Of a DNA stretch of 64,000 nucleotides, positions 18,589 through 26,893 are shown one piece after another. Below the pieces are notes generated by a model. The model saw only the letters and a list, made by a program, of their open reading frames with translations. It made no database searches and had not been told where the DNA came from. Positions within the stretch are counted from its first letter, which is position 1, and every line of letters starts with the position of its first letter. The DNA is from Solimonas variicoloris DSM 15731. GTDB taxonomy: Bacteria > Pseudomonadota > Gammaproteobacteria > Nevskiales > Nevskiaceae. The DNA is taken from positions 1 through 64,000 of the forward strand of contig NZ_KB907937.1 of assembly GCF_000382285.1 (NCBI RefSeq), written 5' to 3'. The position numbers and the translations under genes are program-made.

Positions 18589-19683
18589 ATGAAAGGCGTA
18601 CTCGGACGCTATCTGCTGCGCGAAGCGGGCAGTGCCTGGCTCGGCGTGACGCTGGTGCTGCTGGCGATCATGCTGTCGACGCGGTTCGCGCGCTATCTGG
18701 CGCAGGCGGCGGCCGGCGAGCTGCCGCAGAACCTGCTGCTGCAGGTGGCGGCGCTGTCGAGCCTGCAGTACCTGGTGCTGCTGATTCCGGTGTCGCTGCT
18801 GCTCGCGGTGATGATGGCGCTCGGCCGCCTCTACCAGGACAACGAGATCGCGGCGATGACCGGCTGCGGCGTGGGACTGTGGCCGCTGTATCGGCCGTTC
18901 CTGCTGCTCGGCGCCGGCCTTGCGGTGCTGACCGCGCTGCTCGCGTTCCAGATCGGGCCGTGGGCGGGGCGCACCTCGGATTACCTCGTCAAGGACGCGG
19001 TGCGCTTCATCAAGTTCAATCCGTTCGAGGAAGGCCATTTCAAGTCGATCGCCGACGGCCGCGCCGTGGTCTTCACCGAACGGATGAGCGCTGACGGCAG
19101 TCAGCTCGACAACGTCATTGCCGAAGTGCGCGAAGCGCAGGGCGCCAGCTTCGTCACGGCGCGCAGTGGCGCGCAGTCCGTCGATGCCGCCACGGGGGCG
19201 CGCGAAGTCGTGCTCGAGCAGGGCTATCGCTACGTCGGCGAGCCGGGCACGACCCGCTTCGACGTCATGCACTTCGACCGGCTGACGACCCACATCAATC
19301 CGCCGGCGTTTCTCTACAGCAGTTCCAAGCGCAAGATCCAGCCGACCGGCGAACTGCTCGGCACCGATGATCCGCGCGACCGGGCCGAACTCGAATGGCG
19401 CATCGGCGCGCCGATCGCGGTGTTCGTGCTGGCCCTGCTGGCGGTGCCGCTGTCGTACGTGCGGCCGCGCCAGGGACGTTACGGCAAGCTGGTGCTCGGC
19501 ATCGTCGCCTATCTGGTCTATTCGCAGCTGATGGGCATCGCGCAGTCCTGGGTCGCCAAGGACAAGCCGATCGGCGCCTTGGGACTGTGGTGGGTGCATG
19601 GGCTGATGCTGGCGGTTGCACTGTTCCTGATCGCCCGGCAGCAGAACTGGCTGCACCGGCGTGGCGGCGGGAGCCACGCATGA
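18589..19683 (+). CDS. lptF: LPS export ABC transporter permease LptF
   Basis: 364 residues. Membrane subunit of the LptB2FG transporter that extracts LPS from the inner membrane and passes it to LptC-LptA-LptD/E. It has three N-terminal membrane helices, a periplasmic beta-jellyroll (about 130-260) and three C-terminal helices (APIAVFVLALLAVPLSYV and following). YLLREAGSAWLGVTLVLL and the coupling-helix region GRLYQDNEIAAMTGCG are typical of LptF. Ribosome site GGAGAGAG stands directly before the ATG. lptG follows with an ATGA overlap. Confidence 0.93.
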   Translation: MKGVLGRYLLREAGSAWLGVTLVLLAIMLSTRFARYLAQAAAGELPQNLLLQVAALSSLQYLVLLIPVSLLLAVMMALGRLYQDNEIAAMTGCGVGLWPLYRPFLLLGAGLAVLTALLAFQIGPWAGRTSDYLVKDAVRFIKFNPFEEGHFKSIADGRAVVFTERMSADGSQLDNVIAEVREAQGASFVTARSGAQSVDAATGAREVVLEQGYRYVGEPGTTRFDVMHFDRLTTHINPPAFLYSSSKRKIQPTGELLGTDDPRDRAELEWRIGAPIAVFVLALLAVPLSYVRPRQGRYGKLVLGIVAYLVYSQLMGIAQSWVAKDKPIGALGLWWVHGLMLAVALFLIARQQNWLHRRGGGSHA

Positions 19684-20747
19684 CCCGGCGCCTGACGCAG
19701 CATCTGGTCACGCACATCGTCAGCTTCTCGGCGATCGTCGCGCTGGCGCTGGTGGCGATCTACACCTTCATCAGTTTCGTCTCCGAAATCGACCAGGCCG
19801 GGCAGGGCGGTTTCGGCGTGGTCCAGCTGCTGTACTACACGGCCATGATGGTGCCGACCGGCCTGTATACGCTGATGCCGGTCATCGCCCTGCTCGGCAC
19901 GCTGATGGGTCTCGGCACGCTGGCGGCGCAGAACGAGATCACGGCGATGCGCGCGGCCGGCATGACGGTGATGCAGATCGGCGCGGCGGCGCTGCTGGCC
20001 GGCGTGCTGTTCGGCGGCTTCGAAGTGCTGCTCGGCGACGTGCTGGCGCCGGCCGGCACGCAGGCGGCGCGCGATTTTCGCGACCAGGCCAAGGACGGCG
20101 CTCCGGCCGGCCTGGCGACGCGCCCGGTCTGGCTGCGCGACGGCACCGCCGTCATGCACATCGGCACCCTGATTTCGGAGCGCGAGGTCGCCGAACTGGA
20201 GATCTACCAGCTCGGCGACGATCTTTCCCTGCAGTCCGTGCTGCGCGCCGAGCACGGCGAGTACGTCGATGGCCACTGGCGCCTGACCGGCATCGCCCGC
20301 ACGCGCTTCGAGGGCGAGCAGGTGATCGCCGAGCATCTCGACGAGCTCGACACGCAGGGGCATCTGTCGCCGGACGTGTTGCGCCTGTTCGTGCTCGAGG
20401 CCGACGCCCTGACCACGCCGGGCCTGATGCGGCTGATCGCCTACCTCGACCGCAACGGCCTCGACACGCGCAGCTACCGGCTGTCGCTGTGGCGCAAGAT
20501 CGTCACGCCGCTGACCGTGGTGGCCATGATGCTGTTCGCGGTGCCGTTCGTGATCGGCTCGCAGCGCGGCGGTGGCGCCGGGCAGCGTCTGCTGGTCGGC
20601 ATCGTCGTCGGCCTGGTGTTCTACGTTGTCAACGAGGTCACCGCGAGCATCGGGCAGATCCTTGGCTGGGCGCCGGTGCTCGCCGCCGGTCTGCCGACGG
20701 CGGCACTGGCGGGTCTGGCGGTCTGGCGGCTGCAACGCGCGCGCTGA
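19680..20747 (+). CDS. lptG: LPS export ABC transporter permease LptG
   Basis: 355 residues, partner of LptF. Same layout: helices at about 15-120 containing the coupling segment LGTLAAQNEITAMRAAGM, a periplasmic jellyroll, and three C-terminal helices beginning KIVTPLTVVAMMLFAVPFV and ending IGQILGWAPVLAAGLP, which is typical of LptG. The start codon overlaps the lptF stop, so both permeases are made in step. Divergent from pepA as in E. coli. Confidence 0.93.
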   Translation: MTRRLTQHLVTHIVSFSAIVALALVAIYTFISFVSEIDQAGQGGFGVVQLLYYTAMMVPTGLYTLMPVIALLGTLMGLGTLAAQNEITAMRAAGMTVMQIGAAALLAGVLFGGFEVLLGDVLAPAGTQAARDFRDQAKDGAPAGLATRPVWLRDGTAVMHIGTLISEREVAELEIYQLGDDLSLQSVLRAEHGEYVDGHWRLTGIARTRFEGEQVIAEHLDELDTQGHLSPDVLRLFVLEADALTTPGLMRLIAYLDRNGLDTRSYRLSLWRKIVTPLTVVAMMLFAVPFVIGSQRGGGAGQRLLVGIVVGLVFYVVNEVTASIGQILGWAPVLAAGLPTAALAGLAVWRLQRAR

Positions 20748-20854
20748 CGCAGCCCTACACTTCGTTACGCCGGCCGGCGCGCGACGATTCATAATGCGCT
20801 TCGTGCCGCGGAGGCGCGCTGTGCCTCGGCCGCGGCGTTTACAGGAGCATGACC

Positions 20855-21376
20855 ATGGTGGCTTCCCCCTATCGTTACGCGCCGCGGCTGCTGATGCTCA
20901 CGGCGTTCGCCACGCTCGCGGCCTGTGCAGCGGCGACGCCCTACCAGCCGGCCGAGCGCGGTTACGGCTACAGCGAGCAGCGCATCGAGCAGAACCGCTA
21001 TCGCGTGACGTTCACCGGCAATTCCGACACGCCCAAGCAGACCGTCGAGAACTATCTGCTGTACCGCGCCGCCGAGCTGACGCTGCAGTCCGGATATGAT
21101 TACTTCGTGCTCGTCACCGACAGCACCGAGGCCAATACGCGCTATCTGCAGAGCTTCAACGGCTACTACGGTTGGGGCAGCTACTACTGGTATCCGCGCG
21201 GCATGTACGGCGGCCTCGGCACGACGACCGCCACGCCGATCACCGAGTACGAGGCGCAAGCCAACGTCGTGATGTTCGCCGGCAAGAAGAAGGACGACGA
21301 CGTCAAGGCGTTCGATGCCCGCCAGGTGCGGGCCAATCTCGAGCCGCAGGTCGTGCGGCCGAAGCCGAAGCAGTAA
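20855..21376 (+). CDS. CC0125/CC1285-type predicted lipoprotein
   Basis: 173 residues. A short signal sequence ends in a lipobox (ATLAAC). The mature domain has the family pattern of small alphaproteobacterial and gammaproteobacterial lipoproteins named CC0125/CC1285: RGYGYSEQRIEQNRYRVTF, YLLYRAAELTLQSGYDYFVL, then a Tyr/Gly/Trp-rich loop and a Lys-rich C-terminus. Function is unknown. ATG 20855 is preferred to 20849 because GGAG 20844-20847 is 7 nt from the former and only 1 from the latter. Confidence 0.75.
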   Translation: MVASPYRYAPRLLMLTAFATLAACAAATPYQPAERGYGYSEQRIEQNRYRVTFTGNSDTPKQTVENYLLYRAAELTLQSGYDYFVLVTDSTEANTRYLQSFNGYYGWGSYYWYPRGMYGGLGTTTATPITEYEAQANVVMFAGKKKDDDVKAFDARQVRANLEPQVVRPKPKQ

Positions 21377-21415
21377 GGAGCGCCGTCGCCGCGCCGGCAC
21401 GGCCGGCCGGCGTGC

Positions 21416-21949
21416 TCAGGACGGGCCGGTTGCGGATCGGCCGGCTTTCGGCAGGGTGACGACGCGCGTGCCGCTGACCCAGTCCTGCGGCGCGCGCCGG
21501 CGCCCGTCGGCGAGCATGGCGAGCAGCGCGAGCGCGCTCAGCGCCGCGCAGGCCAGGCTGGTCGGTCCGGCATGCGGCAGTTCGCGCAGATGCGGCAGGC
21601 GCGCCAGCGGCGGCGTCAGGACCATGCCCCAAACCGCGAGCATCACGGCGTAGCGCGCCCCGGCTTGCAGCCATGACGGAGGCCGGTCGTCGCCGGCGAG
21701 CAACTGCAGGCGCCAGGCGCGCATGCCCAGCGTCTGACCGCCATGCGTCCAGAACCAGACGAAGAACACTAGGCCGACGGTGAACAGGTAGGCGCGCAGC
21801 ACGGCCCAATGGCGCTCCGCACCGAGCGCGTCGCGCACCAGCATTTCGACCAGCAAAGCCGCCATCCACAGACCGACCAGCAACAGGCTGTCGTAGACCG
21901 CGGCGAGCAGGCGGCGCCAGAGCGGGGCAGGCGAGAGGAAGTCGGACAT
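21416..21949 (-). CDS. RDD family membrane protein
   Basis: 177 residues with about four to five hydrophobic segments. PAPLWRRLLAAVYDSLLL is the RDD opening with the Arg and Asp in place, and GQTLGMRAWRLQL is the second family block. RDD proteins are inner-membrane proteins of mostly unknown role; some are linked to Na+/H+ transport. The start at MSDFLSPAP fits the family; an upstream ATG at 21979-21981 (MLAPFPSS) is possible. It is convergent with the lipoprotein gene (39 bases between). Confidence 0.78.
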   Translation of the reverse strand: MSDFLSPAPLWRRLLAAVYDSLLLVGLWMAALLVEMLVRDALGAERHWAVLRAYLFTVGLVFFVWFWTHGGQTLGMRAWRLQLLAGDDRPPSWLQAGARYAVMLAVWGMVLTPPLARLPHLRELPHAGPTSLACAALSALALLAMLADGRRRAPQDWVSGTRVVTLPKAGRSATGPS

Positions 21950-22044
21950 CGACGAGGCTGAAGACGGGAAAGGTGCCAGCATAGCCGCGGACCGACAAAA
22001 GAAAAGCCGCGGCGAGCGCGGCTTTCGGCAGGCGTAAGGGGGGC

Positions 22045-23322
22045 TCAGGCCGCGACCGGACGCTGTGTGCCGGCGCCCTTGCTCGGGGCAGGGCCGGCTT
22101 GCGGGTCGACACTGCGGGCTGCGGCCATCAGCAGCTGTCGCGAATTCTGGCCGTGGTCGGGGAAAGTTCCGCAGCCGACGTGCGCTTGCGGGACCAGGCG
22201 TTGCGCGCCGACCTCGATCGGCATCGTGCAGGCCGACAGCAGCTGGTCGCGCAACAGGACTGGCGCGCCTTCCATCGGGTCGCGCATGCGCAGCAGCGCG
22301 AACTCGGCCTTGCCGTAGCGGGCGAGGAAGTCGTGCGGGCGCGCCAGCGGCCGGATCCGGTCGGCGATGATCTTCATCGCCATGCTTTCGTCGCCGCCTT
22401 CGGGAAAGCGCAGCGCTCCATAGAACAGATCGAATTTCGCGCCGCTGCGGCCGCAGCGCTGGATGAAGCCGACGGCTTCCTGCTGGAACGACGCGCGGTT
22501 GCGCAGCATCGTTTCCGGGTCGTGCAGGGCGAGGATGCGCGCGCGTTCCTCCTGGGCCTGCTGCAAGCGCTCCTCGCGCAGGCGAGCCTGCTTGCGGGCA
22601 TCCAGTGCCGCCAGGATCATGATCATCGTCGTCAGCAGCACCGTGAAGGCGGCGACCGGCGTCGCCGTCCAGGCGCCGGTGAGGCTGCTGGCGGCGCCGC
22701 AGATCGAGCCGACCGGAAAGCTGGCTGCGGCCATGCCGGTGTAGTGCATGCCGACGACTGCGAGGCCCATGATCAGCGCGGCGCCGAGGCGTGCCGGCAT
22801 TTGCAGCCCGTCCTTCAGCCGGCGCAGGTTGAAGACGATCCACAGCGCCGTGCCGGATGCGGCGACGGCGATCATGACCGAGGCGGTGAACAGCAGCGGG
22901 TTCCAGACGATGCCCGGACGCATCTGCATCGCATACATGCCGCTGTAGTGCATGACGCTGATGCCGAGGCCCATCAGGGTGGCGCCGACGACCACGGCTT
23001 TCGGGCCCATCTCGCGGCGGCTCGCCATATACAAGGCCAGCGCCGATGCGACGATGGCGGCGGCCAGCGAGCCCAGCGTCAGCGTCAGGTCATAGCCCAG
23101 CGAGATCGGCAGCGAGAATGCCTGCATGCCGATGAAGTGCATCGACCAGATGCCGGTGCCCATCGCCATCGCGCCAAGGCCGATCCACAGCCATTGCCGC
23201 TCGGGGTTGCGGAAGATGCGATGGGCCAGATCGATCGCCGAGTACGAAGCGAACGCCGCCACCAGATACGACAGCACCACGAGGCCGGTGTCGTACTGGC
23301 CCGCGAGATAAATCGGATTCAC
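22045..23322 (-). CDS. MHYT-domain sensor with degenerate GGDEF domain
   Basis: 425 residues. The N-terminal half (to about 235) is an integral-membrane MHYT sensor with three copies of the motif: MHFIGM, MHYSGM and MHYTGM. These are proposed to hold copper and to sense O2, CO or NO. A short coiled linker (ARKQARLREERLQQAQEERA) leads to a GGDEF-like domain whose active-site loop reads RYGKAEFALL instead of GGDEF, so cyclase activity is unlikely. No EAL domain follows. The start is GTG, supported by AGGGGGA upstream; no better ATG exists. Confidence 0.78.
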   Translation of the reverse strand: MNPIYLAGQYDTGLVVLSYLVAAFASYSAIDLAHRIFRNPERQWLWIGLGAMAMGTGIWSMHFIGMQAFSLPISLGYDLTLTLGSLAAAIVASALALYMASRREMGPKAVVVGATLMGLGISVMHYSGMYAMQMRPGIVWNPLLFTASVMIAVAASGTALWIVFNLRRLKDGLQMPARLGAALIMGLAVVGMHYTGMAAASFPVGSICGAASSLTGAWTATPVAAFTVLLTTMIMILAALDARKQARLREERLQQAQEERARILALHDPETMLRNRASFQQEAVGFIQRCGRSGAKFDLFYGALRFPEGGDESMAMKIIADRIRPLARPHDFLARYGKAEFALLRMRDPMEGAPVLLRDQLLSACTMPIEVGAQRLVPQAHVGCGTFPDHGQNSRQLLMAAARSVDPQAGPAPSKGAGTQRPVAA

Positions 23323-23583
23323 TCATTCCCCCTGGAATGTCCCTGTTCCGGTCGCCGCAAGCTTGCTTGAAGCGGCGCGAGGTCCGCTTGCCGCTATTCC
23401 GCCCGGCGGCTCCGGCCGTCGGAAACCGATTCCGCCACTGCCGCCGGTCGGTGCTCGCGCGCCGCTCGGCCCGCGCAGCGCGGGCGGCACAGTCGCGGCG
23501 CGCGACTTGCTAAACTCGCCAACTCTTCCGATTTTCCTGCGTGGTGCCGACCGGTGCCGCGCCCAGCCGGTTCCCGTATCGCC

Positions 23584-24492
23584 ATGTGGTTCAAGAATCT
23601 GCAGACCTATCGTCTGGCCGGCGAGTGGACGCTCGCGCCCGGTGCGCTCGAAGAGCGTCTCGCCAAGCATCCCCTGCAGCCCTGCGTTGGCCTCAACCCG
23701 CAAAGCCGCGGCTGGGTCGCGCCGGCGACCAGCCCCCAACTCGTCTATGCACAGGGCCGGCAGATGCTGATCGCGCTCGGTGTCGAGCAGAAGCTGCTGC
23801 CGTCGGCGGTCGTCAAGCAGACGGTCGATGAGCGTGCCGAGGAGCTGGCGTCCCGGCAAGGCTTCAAGCCGGGCCGCAAGCAATTGCGCGACCTCAAGGA
23901 TCAGGTGATCGCCGAGCTGATGCCGCGTGCCTTCGCCAAGCGGCGCAGCACGCGCGCGTGGCTCGATCCGGTGTCGGGCTGGGTCGTCGTCGACGCCGCC
24001 TCGCCGGCGCGCGCCGAGGAACTGCTCGAAGTGCTGCGCGATGCGGTCGAAGGCCTGAGCCTGGAACTGCCGGAGCTGGCGCAGTCGCCCGGGGCGGCGA
24101 TGACCGCCTGGCTCGCCGGCGGCAATGCGCCGGGCACTTTCGATCTCGATCAGGAATGCGAGCTGCGCGGCAACGACCAGACCAAGCCCACCGTTCGCTA
24201 CCTGCGCCACACGCTCGACGGTGAAGAAGTGCGCAAGCACATCAGCGAGGGCAAGCTGGCGACGCGCCTGGGGCTGCGCTGGAACAATCGCGTCAGCTTC
24301 GTGCTGACCGACAAGTTCGAGGTCAAGAAGCTGCGCTTCGAGGACATCGAGAAGGCGCGCGAAGACGCGGCGACGCTAAGTCCGGAAGAGCAGTTCGATG
24401 CCGAGTTCGCGCTGATGTCCGGCGAACTGGTGGCGCTGCTCAAGGATCTGGAGCAGGCGCTCGGCGGCACGCCGGTGCGCGCGGCGGCCTGA
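23584..24492 (+). CDS. rdgC: recombination-associated protein RdgC
   Basis: 302 residues, normal for RdgC, a ring-shaped double-stranded DNA-binding protein that restrains RecA and is nucleoid-associated. It begins MWFKNLQTYRL, and has QPCVGLNPQSRGWVAP and the VEQKLLPSAVVKQTVDERAEEL segment typical of the family. About 260 bases upstream are shared divergently with the MHYT gene and include a possible -10 TAAACT about 70 bases before the ATG. A 9-bp GC hairpin (24517-24539) without a T tract follows the stop. Confidence 0.93.
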   Translation: MWFKNLQTYRLAGEWTLAPGALEERLAKHPLQPCVGLNPQSRGWVAPATSPQLVYAQGRQMLIALGVEQKLLPSAVVKQTVDERAEELASRQGFKPGRKQLRDLKDQVIAELMPRAFAKRRSTRAWLDPVSGWVVVDAASPARAEELLEVLRDAVEGLSLELPELAQSPGAAMTAWLAGGNAPGTFDLDQECELRGNDQTKPTVRYLRHTLDGEEVRKHISEGKLATRLGLRWNNRVSFVLTDKFEVKKLRFEDIEKAREDAATLSPEEQFDAEFALMSGELVALLKDLEQALGGTPVRAAA

Positions 24493-24683
24493 GGCTCGGT
24501 CGCGGACCGAAGGGTCCGGACGGCTGCCCGAGCCGTCCGCCCGTTCCGCGGCACAGGTCCGGCGCTTGGGCCGGCGTCTTTGGGGTCCCACGGCTTGTCG
24601 CGGCCGGGCGACTCGCGGGCGGTTGCCCGGGCGGTCGGTTGAAGTCCGCAGGCGGCGCGGCGCCTTTGCCCTGCGTCGACAAC

Positions 24684-24708
24684 AAAAAGCCCCGCACTTG
24701 GCGGGGCT
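24684..24708 (-). terminator. intrinsic terminator of tRNA-Glu
   Basis: On the minus strand AGCCCCGC pairs with GCGGGGCT around a 5-nt loop (24688-24708), followed by a run of five T. It lies 8 bases beyond the CCA end of the tRNA. Confidence 0.85.
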
Positions 24709-24715
24709 TGCGCAT

Positions 24716-24791
24716 TGGCGCTCCTACCCGGATTCGAACCGGGGTTTAAGCCTTGAGAGGGCTCCGTCCTAGGCCTCTAGACGATAGGAGC
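24716..24791 (-). tRNA. tRNA-Glu (anticodon CUC)
   Basis: 76 nt including an encoded CCA. The acceptor stem GCTCCTA/TAGGAGC pairs fully. The D-arm TCGTCTAGAGGCCTAGGAC is typical of tRNA-Glu. The anticodon loop CTCTCAA gives anticodon CTC at positions 34-36, closed by GAGCC/GGCTT with one G-T pair. The T-arm is CCCGG-TTCGAAT-CCGGG. It reads GAG codons. A good promoter and an intrinsic terminator flank it, so it looks like a single-gene transcript. Confidence 0.95.
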
Positions 24792-24839
24792 TTGAAACTG
24801 GATTCTCTTTGCGCCTTTTTGCGCTGCAAGAGGCCGCGT

Positions 24840-24869
24840 ATTATACGCGCCTCATGAATTGGCTCAAGA
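24840..24869 (-). promoter_or_regulatory. promoter of tRNA-Glu, inside the start of pcnB
   Basis: On the minus strand TTGAGC (24869-24864) and TATAAT (24845-24840) are 18 bases apart. The -10 is followed by ACGCGGCC, a GC-rich discriminator of the kind found at stringently controlled stable-RNA promoters. The leader before the tRNA would be about 40 nt. The -35 overlaps the first codons of the divergent pcnB gene, and the same bases read TATTAT on the plus strand, 9 bases before its ATG. Confidence 0.6.
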
Positions 24870-26191
24870 CCTTGTTTCCGCGCAGCAAGAAAATTCCCAC
24901 CCCGAAACGGGTGCCGCGCGCGGAACATCCGATATCGCGCTCCCTCCTGCCGTCCGGCACGCTCAAGGTTCTTTATGGACTGAAGGATGCCGGCTACGAG
25001 GCTTACGTCGTCGGCGGTGGTGTCCGCGACCTGCTGGCCGGCATGGAGCCCAAGGATTTCGACATCGCCACCAATGCGCGACCGGAGGAGGTGCGGCAGA
25101 TCTTCCGCTCGTGCCGCCTCGTCGGCCGGCGCTTCGTGATTGCGCACGTGCGCTTCGGTGACGAGATCTCCGAGGTGACGACGTTCCGCGGCCCGATCAC
25201 CGAAAGCCACGAACGCGACGAGACCGGCCGCATCCTTGCCGACAACGAGTACGGCACGCTGGAGAGCGATGCGTTCCGCCGCGACTTCACGGTCAACGCG
25301 ATGTACTACGACATCCGCGATTTCTCGATCGTCGATTTCGCCGGCGGACTCGACGACATCAAGGCGGGCGTGATCCGCCTGATCGGCGATCCGGAATTGC
25401 GCTATCGCGAGGACCCGGTGCGCATGCTGCGTGCGGTGCGCATCGCCAACAAGCTGAAGTTCCACATCGAGAAGCGCACGGCGGCGCCGATCCGCAAGCT
25501 CGCGCCGCTGCTGCGCGAGATTCCGGCGGCACGCCTGTTCGACGAGGTCGTCAAGCTGCTGCAGTGCCGCGACGCGGTAGCCAATCTGCGCGGCCTGCGC
25601 GAGTACGGCTTGCTGCCGCATCTGCTGCCGCACGCCGACACGGCGATGGCAAGGCCTCAGGCCTGTGATTTCATCGAACGGGCCCTGGAGAACACCGCCG
25701 AGCGGATCGCTGCCGACCAGACCGTCAGTGCGGCGTTCCTCTATGCAGCGCTGCTGTGGCCGGCGGTGCAGGCGCGCATGCAGAAGCTCTGCAACGGCGA
25801 TGACGGGCACACCAACATTGCGATCGCACAGGCGTCGGACGAGATCCTTCTCGAATCGCAGCGTCACATCGTGATTCCGAAGCGCTTCTCGGTGCCGATG
25901 CGCGAAATCTGGGCACTGCAGCCGCGCTTCGACATGCGCCGCGGCGGGCGCGCGCAGCGCCTGCTGACCCATCCGCGCTTCCGCGCCGCCTATGATTTTC
26001 TCTTGCTGCGTGCGCAGTCCGGCGAGGTGTCGCAGGAGCTCGCCGACTGGTGGACGCAGGCGCAGACCGGCGGTGGTCTGCCGCCGCTGACGCAGGCCGC
26101 GGCGACCGAGGAAGGAGAGGCGCCGCGCAAGCGCCGCCGCCGCGGCGGGCGCGGACGGCGGCGTCCGGGCGCTCAGCCCGTCGCGGAGTGA
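24854..26191 (+). CDS. pcnB: poly(A) polymerase I
   Basis: 445 residues. Adds poly(A) tails that speed RNA decay. The nucleotidyltransferase core has GGGVRDLLAG and the DxD pair in PKDFDIATNA; RRDFTVNAM is the next conserved block, distinguishing it from a CCA-adding enzyme only by overall fit to PcnB and its extended ends. The C-terminus is strongly basic (KRRRRGGRGRRRPG), as in PcnB proteins that bind RNA. No Shine-Dalgarno sequence precedes ATG 24854; a TATTAT box ends 9 nt upstream, so the mRNA may be leaderless. An in-frame TTG at 24809 is less likely. folK follows with a GTGA overlap, the usual gammaproteobacterial pair. Confidence 0.92.
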   Translation: MNWLKTLFPRSKKIPTPKRVPRAEHPISRSLLPSGTLKVLYGLKDAGYEAYVVGGGVRDLLAGMEPKDFDIATNARPEEVRQIFRSCRLVGRRFVIAHVRFGDEISEVTTFRGPITESHERDETGRILADNEYGTLESDAFRRDFTVNAMYYDIRDFSIVDFAGGLDDIKAGVIRLIGDPELRYREDPVRMLRAVRIANKLKFHIEKRTAAPIRKLAPLLREIPAARLFDEVVKLLQCRDAVANLRGLREYGLLPHLLPHADTAMARPQACDFIERALENTAERIAADQTVSAAFLYAALLWPAVQARMQKLCNGDDGHTNIAIAQASDEILLESQRHIVIPKRFSVPMREIWALQPRFDMRRGGRAQRLLTHPRFRAAYDFLLLRAQSGEVSQELADWWTQAQTGGGLPPLTQAAATEEGEAPRKRRRRGGRGRRRPGAQPVAE

Positions 26192-26673
26192 AGCGCCGCG
26201 CCTACATCGGGCTCGGCGCCAATCTCGGCGACCCGCCGGCGCGGCTGCGCTGGGCCTTGACCCGCTTGCGTGAACTCGGCGAGGTCGTCGCGCATTCGTC
26301 CCTGTACCGCAGCGCGCCGATGGGGCCGCGCGAGCAGCCCGAGTTCTGCAATGCGGTGGCGCGCCTCGATACCGCGATGGAGCCCGCCGAACTGATGCAG
26401 GCTCTGCTCGCGATCGAACGCGACGCCGGCCGCGTCCGCGACATCAAGTGGGGGCCGCGCACGCTCGATCTCGACCTGCTGCACGTCGAAGGATTCGTCC
26501 ACGACACGCCCGAGCTGCGCCTGCCGCATCCGGGGATCGCCGAGCGCAACTTCGTGCTGGTGCCCTGGGCGGAGATCGCACCGGCGCTCGAGGTGCCCGG
26601 TCTCGGCCGCGTCGGCGAGTGTGCTGCGCGGATCGGCAACGAAGGTCTGGCGCTGTGGGATTCCGGCAATTGA
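26188..26673 (+). CDS. folK: 2-amino-4-hydroxy-6-hydroxymethyldihydropteridine pyrophosphokinase
   Basis: 161 residues. Transfers pyrophosphate from ATP to the pterin in folate synthesis. Family motifs are clear: YIGLGANLGDP at the N-terminus, RSAPMGPREQPEFCNAV, and the metal-binding WGPRTLDLDLL with LPHPG after it. GTG start overlapping the pcnB stop. Its own stop codon lies within the -35 box of the panB promoter, so panB has a separate start point although pcnB-folK-panB-panC are all in one direction. Confidence 0.93.
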   Translation: MKRRAYIGLGANLGDPPARLRWALTRLRELGEVVAHSSLYRSAPMGPREQPEFCNAVARLDTAMEPAELMQALLAIERDAGRVRDIKWGPRTLDLDLLHVEGFVHDTPELRLPHPGIAERNFVLVPWAEIAPALEVPGLGRVGECAARIGNEGLALWDSGN

Positions 26674-26697
26674 CCGGGCGTTCGAATGGGCTACACT
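26670..26697 (+). promoter_or_regulatory. panB promoter
   Basis: TTGACC (26670-26675), 16-base spacer, TACACT (26692-26697). The -35 box contains the folK stop codon. The bases AATGGGCTA (26685-26693) recur exactly in the panD promoter. Predicted start near 26704, giving a leader of about 190 nt. Confidence 0.65.
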
Positions 26698-26715
26698 GCG
26701 CCCGCTTCGCACTCG

Positions 26716-26771
26716 GCCGCCGGGCCGCGGGCGGCGCGCATCGGGTGTCTGCCTTAGTGGGCCGCCCTTTT
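26716..26771 (+). promoter_or_regulatory. possible attenuator in the panB leader (terminator-like hairpin with competing upstream pairing)
   Basis: GGGCGGC (26729-26735) can pair with GCCGCCC (26761-26767), seven GC pairs followed by TTTT, which resembles an intrinsic terminator. The same GGGCGGC segment can instead pair with GCCGCC at 26716-26721. The loop and 3' arm (TGTCT then GTGGGCCGCCC) resemble a degenerate copy of the pan hairpin found further down. It could also simply terminate folK transcripts. The interpretation is structural only. Confidence 0.35.
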
Positions 26772-26783
26772 CACAAAGCCCGT

Positions 26784-26821
26784 AAACGCCGCGCGTATGT
26801 CTTTTTGGGCCGCGCGCGTTT
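26784..26821 (+). ncRNA. pan leader hairpin, copy 1 (upstream of panB)
   Basis: Stem GCGCG/CGCGC (26791-26795 with 26811-26815) closes the loop TATGTCTTTTTGGGC. An outer helix AAACGC (26784-26789) pairs with GCGTTT (26816-26821), leaving one bulged C at 26790. Inside the loop GTC can pair with GGC, leaving TAT bulged. The loop is identical or one base different in three copies in this window, all before pan genes, while the stems differ but stay paired. This points to an RNA element in the 5' UTR rather than a DNA operator. It is not the known pan RNA motif as I recall it, which is defined by two bulged adenosines. Confidence 0.65.
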
Positions 26822-26893
26822 CCCCATCGAAGCCGCGTGCCCGCCTCGACACTGACGACGAGGCGCGACGCCGAGTCTTCCGGGAGCCCTCAC

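Noticed and set aside
22045-24492. Possible phage or plasmid origin of rdgC and the MHYT gene, since both occur on mobile elements in some species.
   Set aside because: No integrase, att repeat or composition shift; rdgC is a normal chromosomal gene in gammaproteobacteria.
24517-24539. Perfect 9-bp hairpin after rdgC as an intrinsic terminator.
   Set aside because: No T run on either strand; may be a Rho-dependent pause, but not listed as a terminator.
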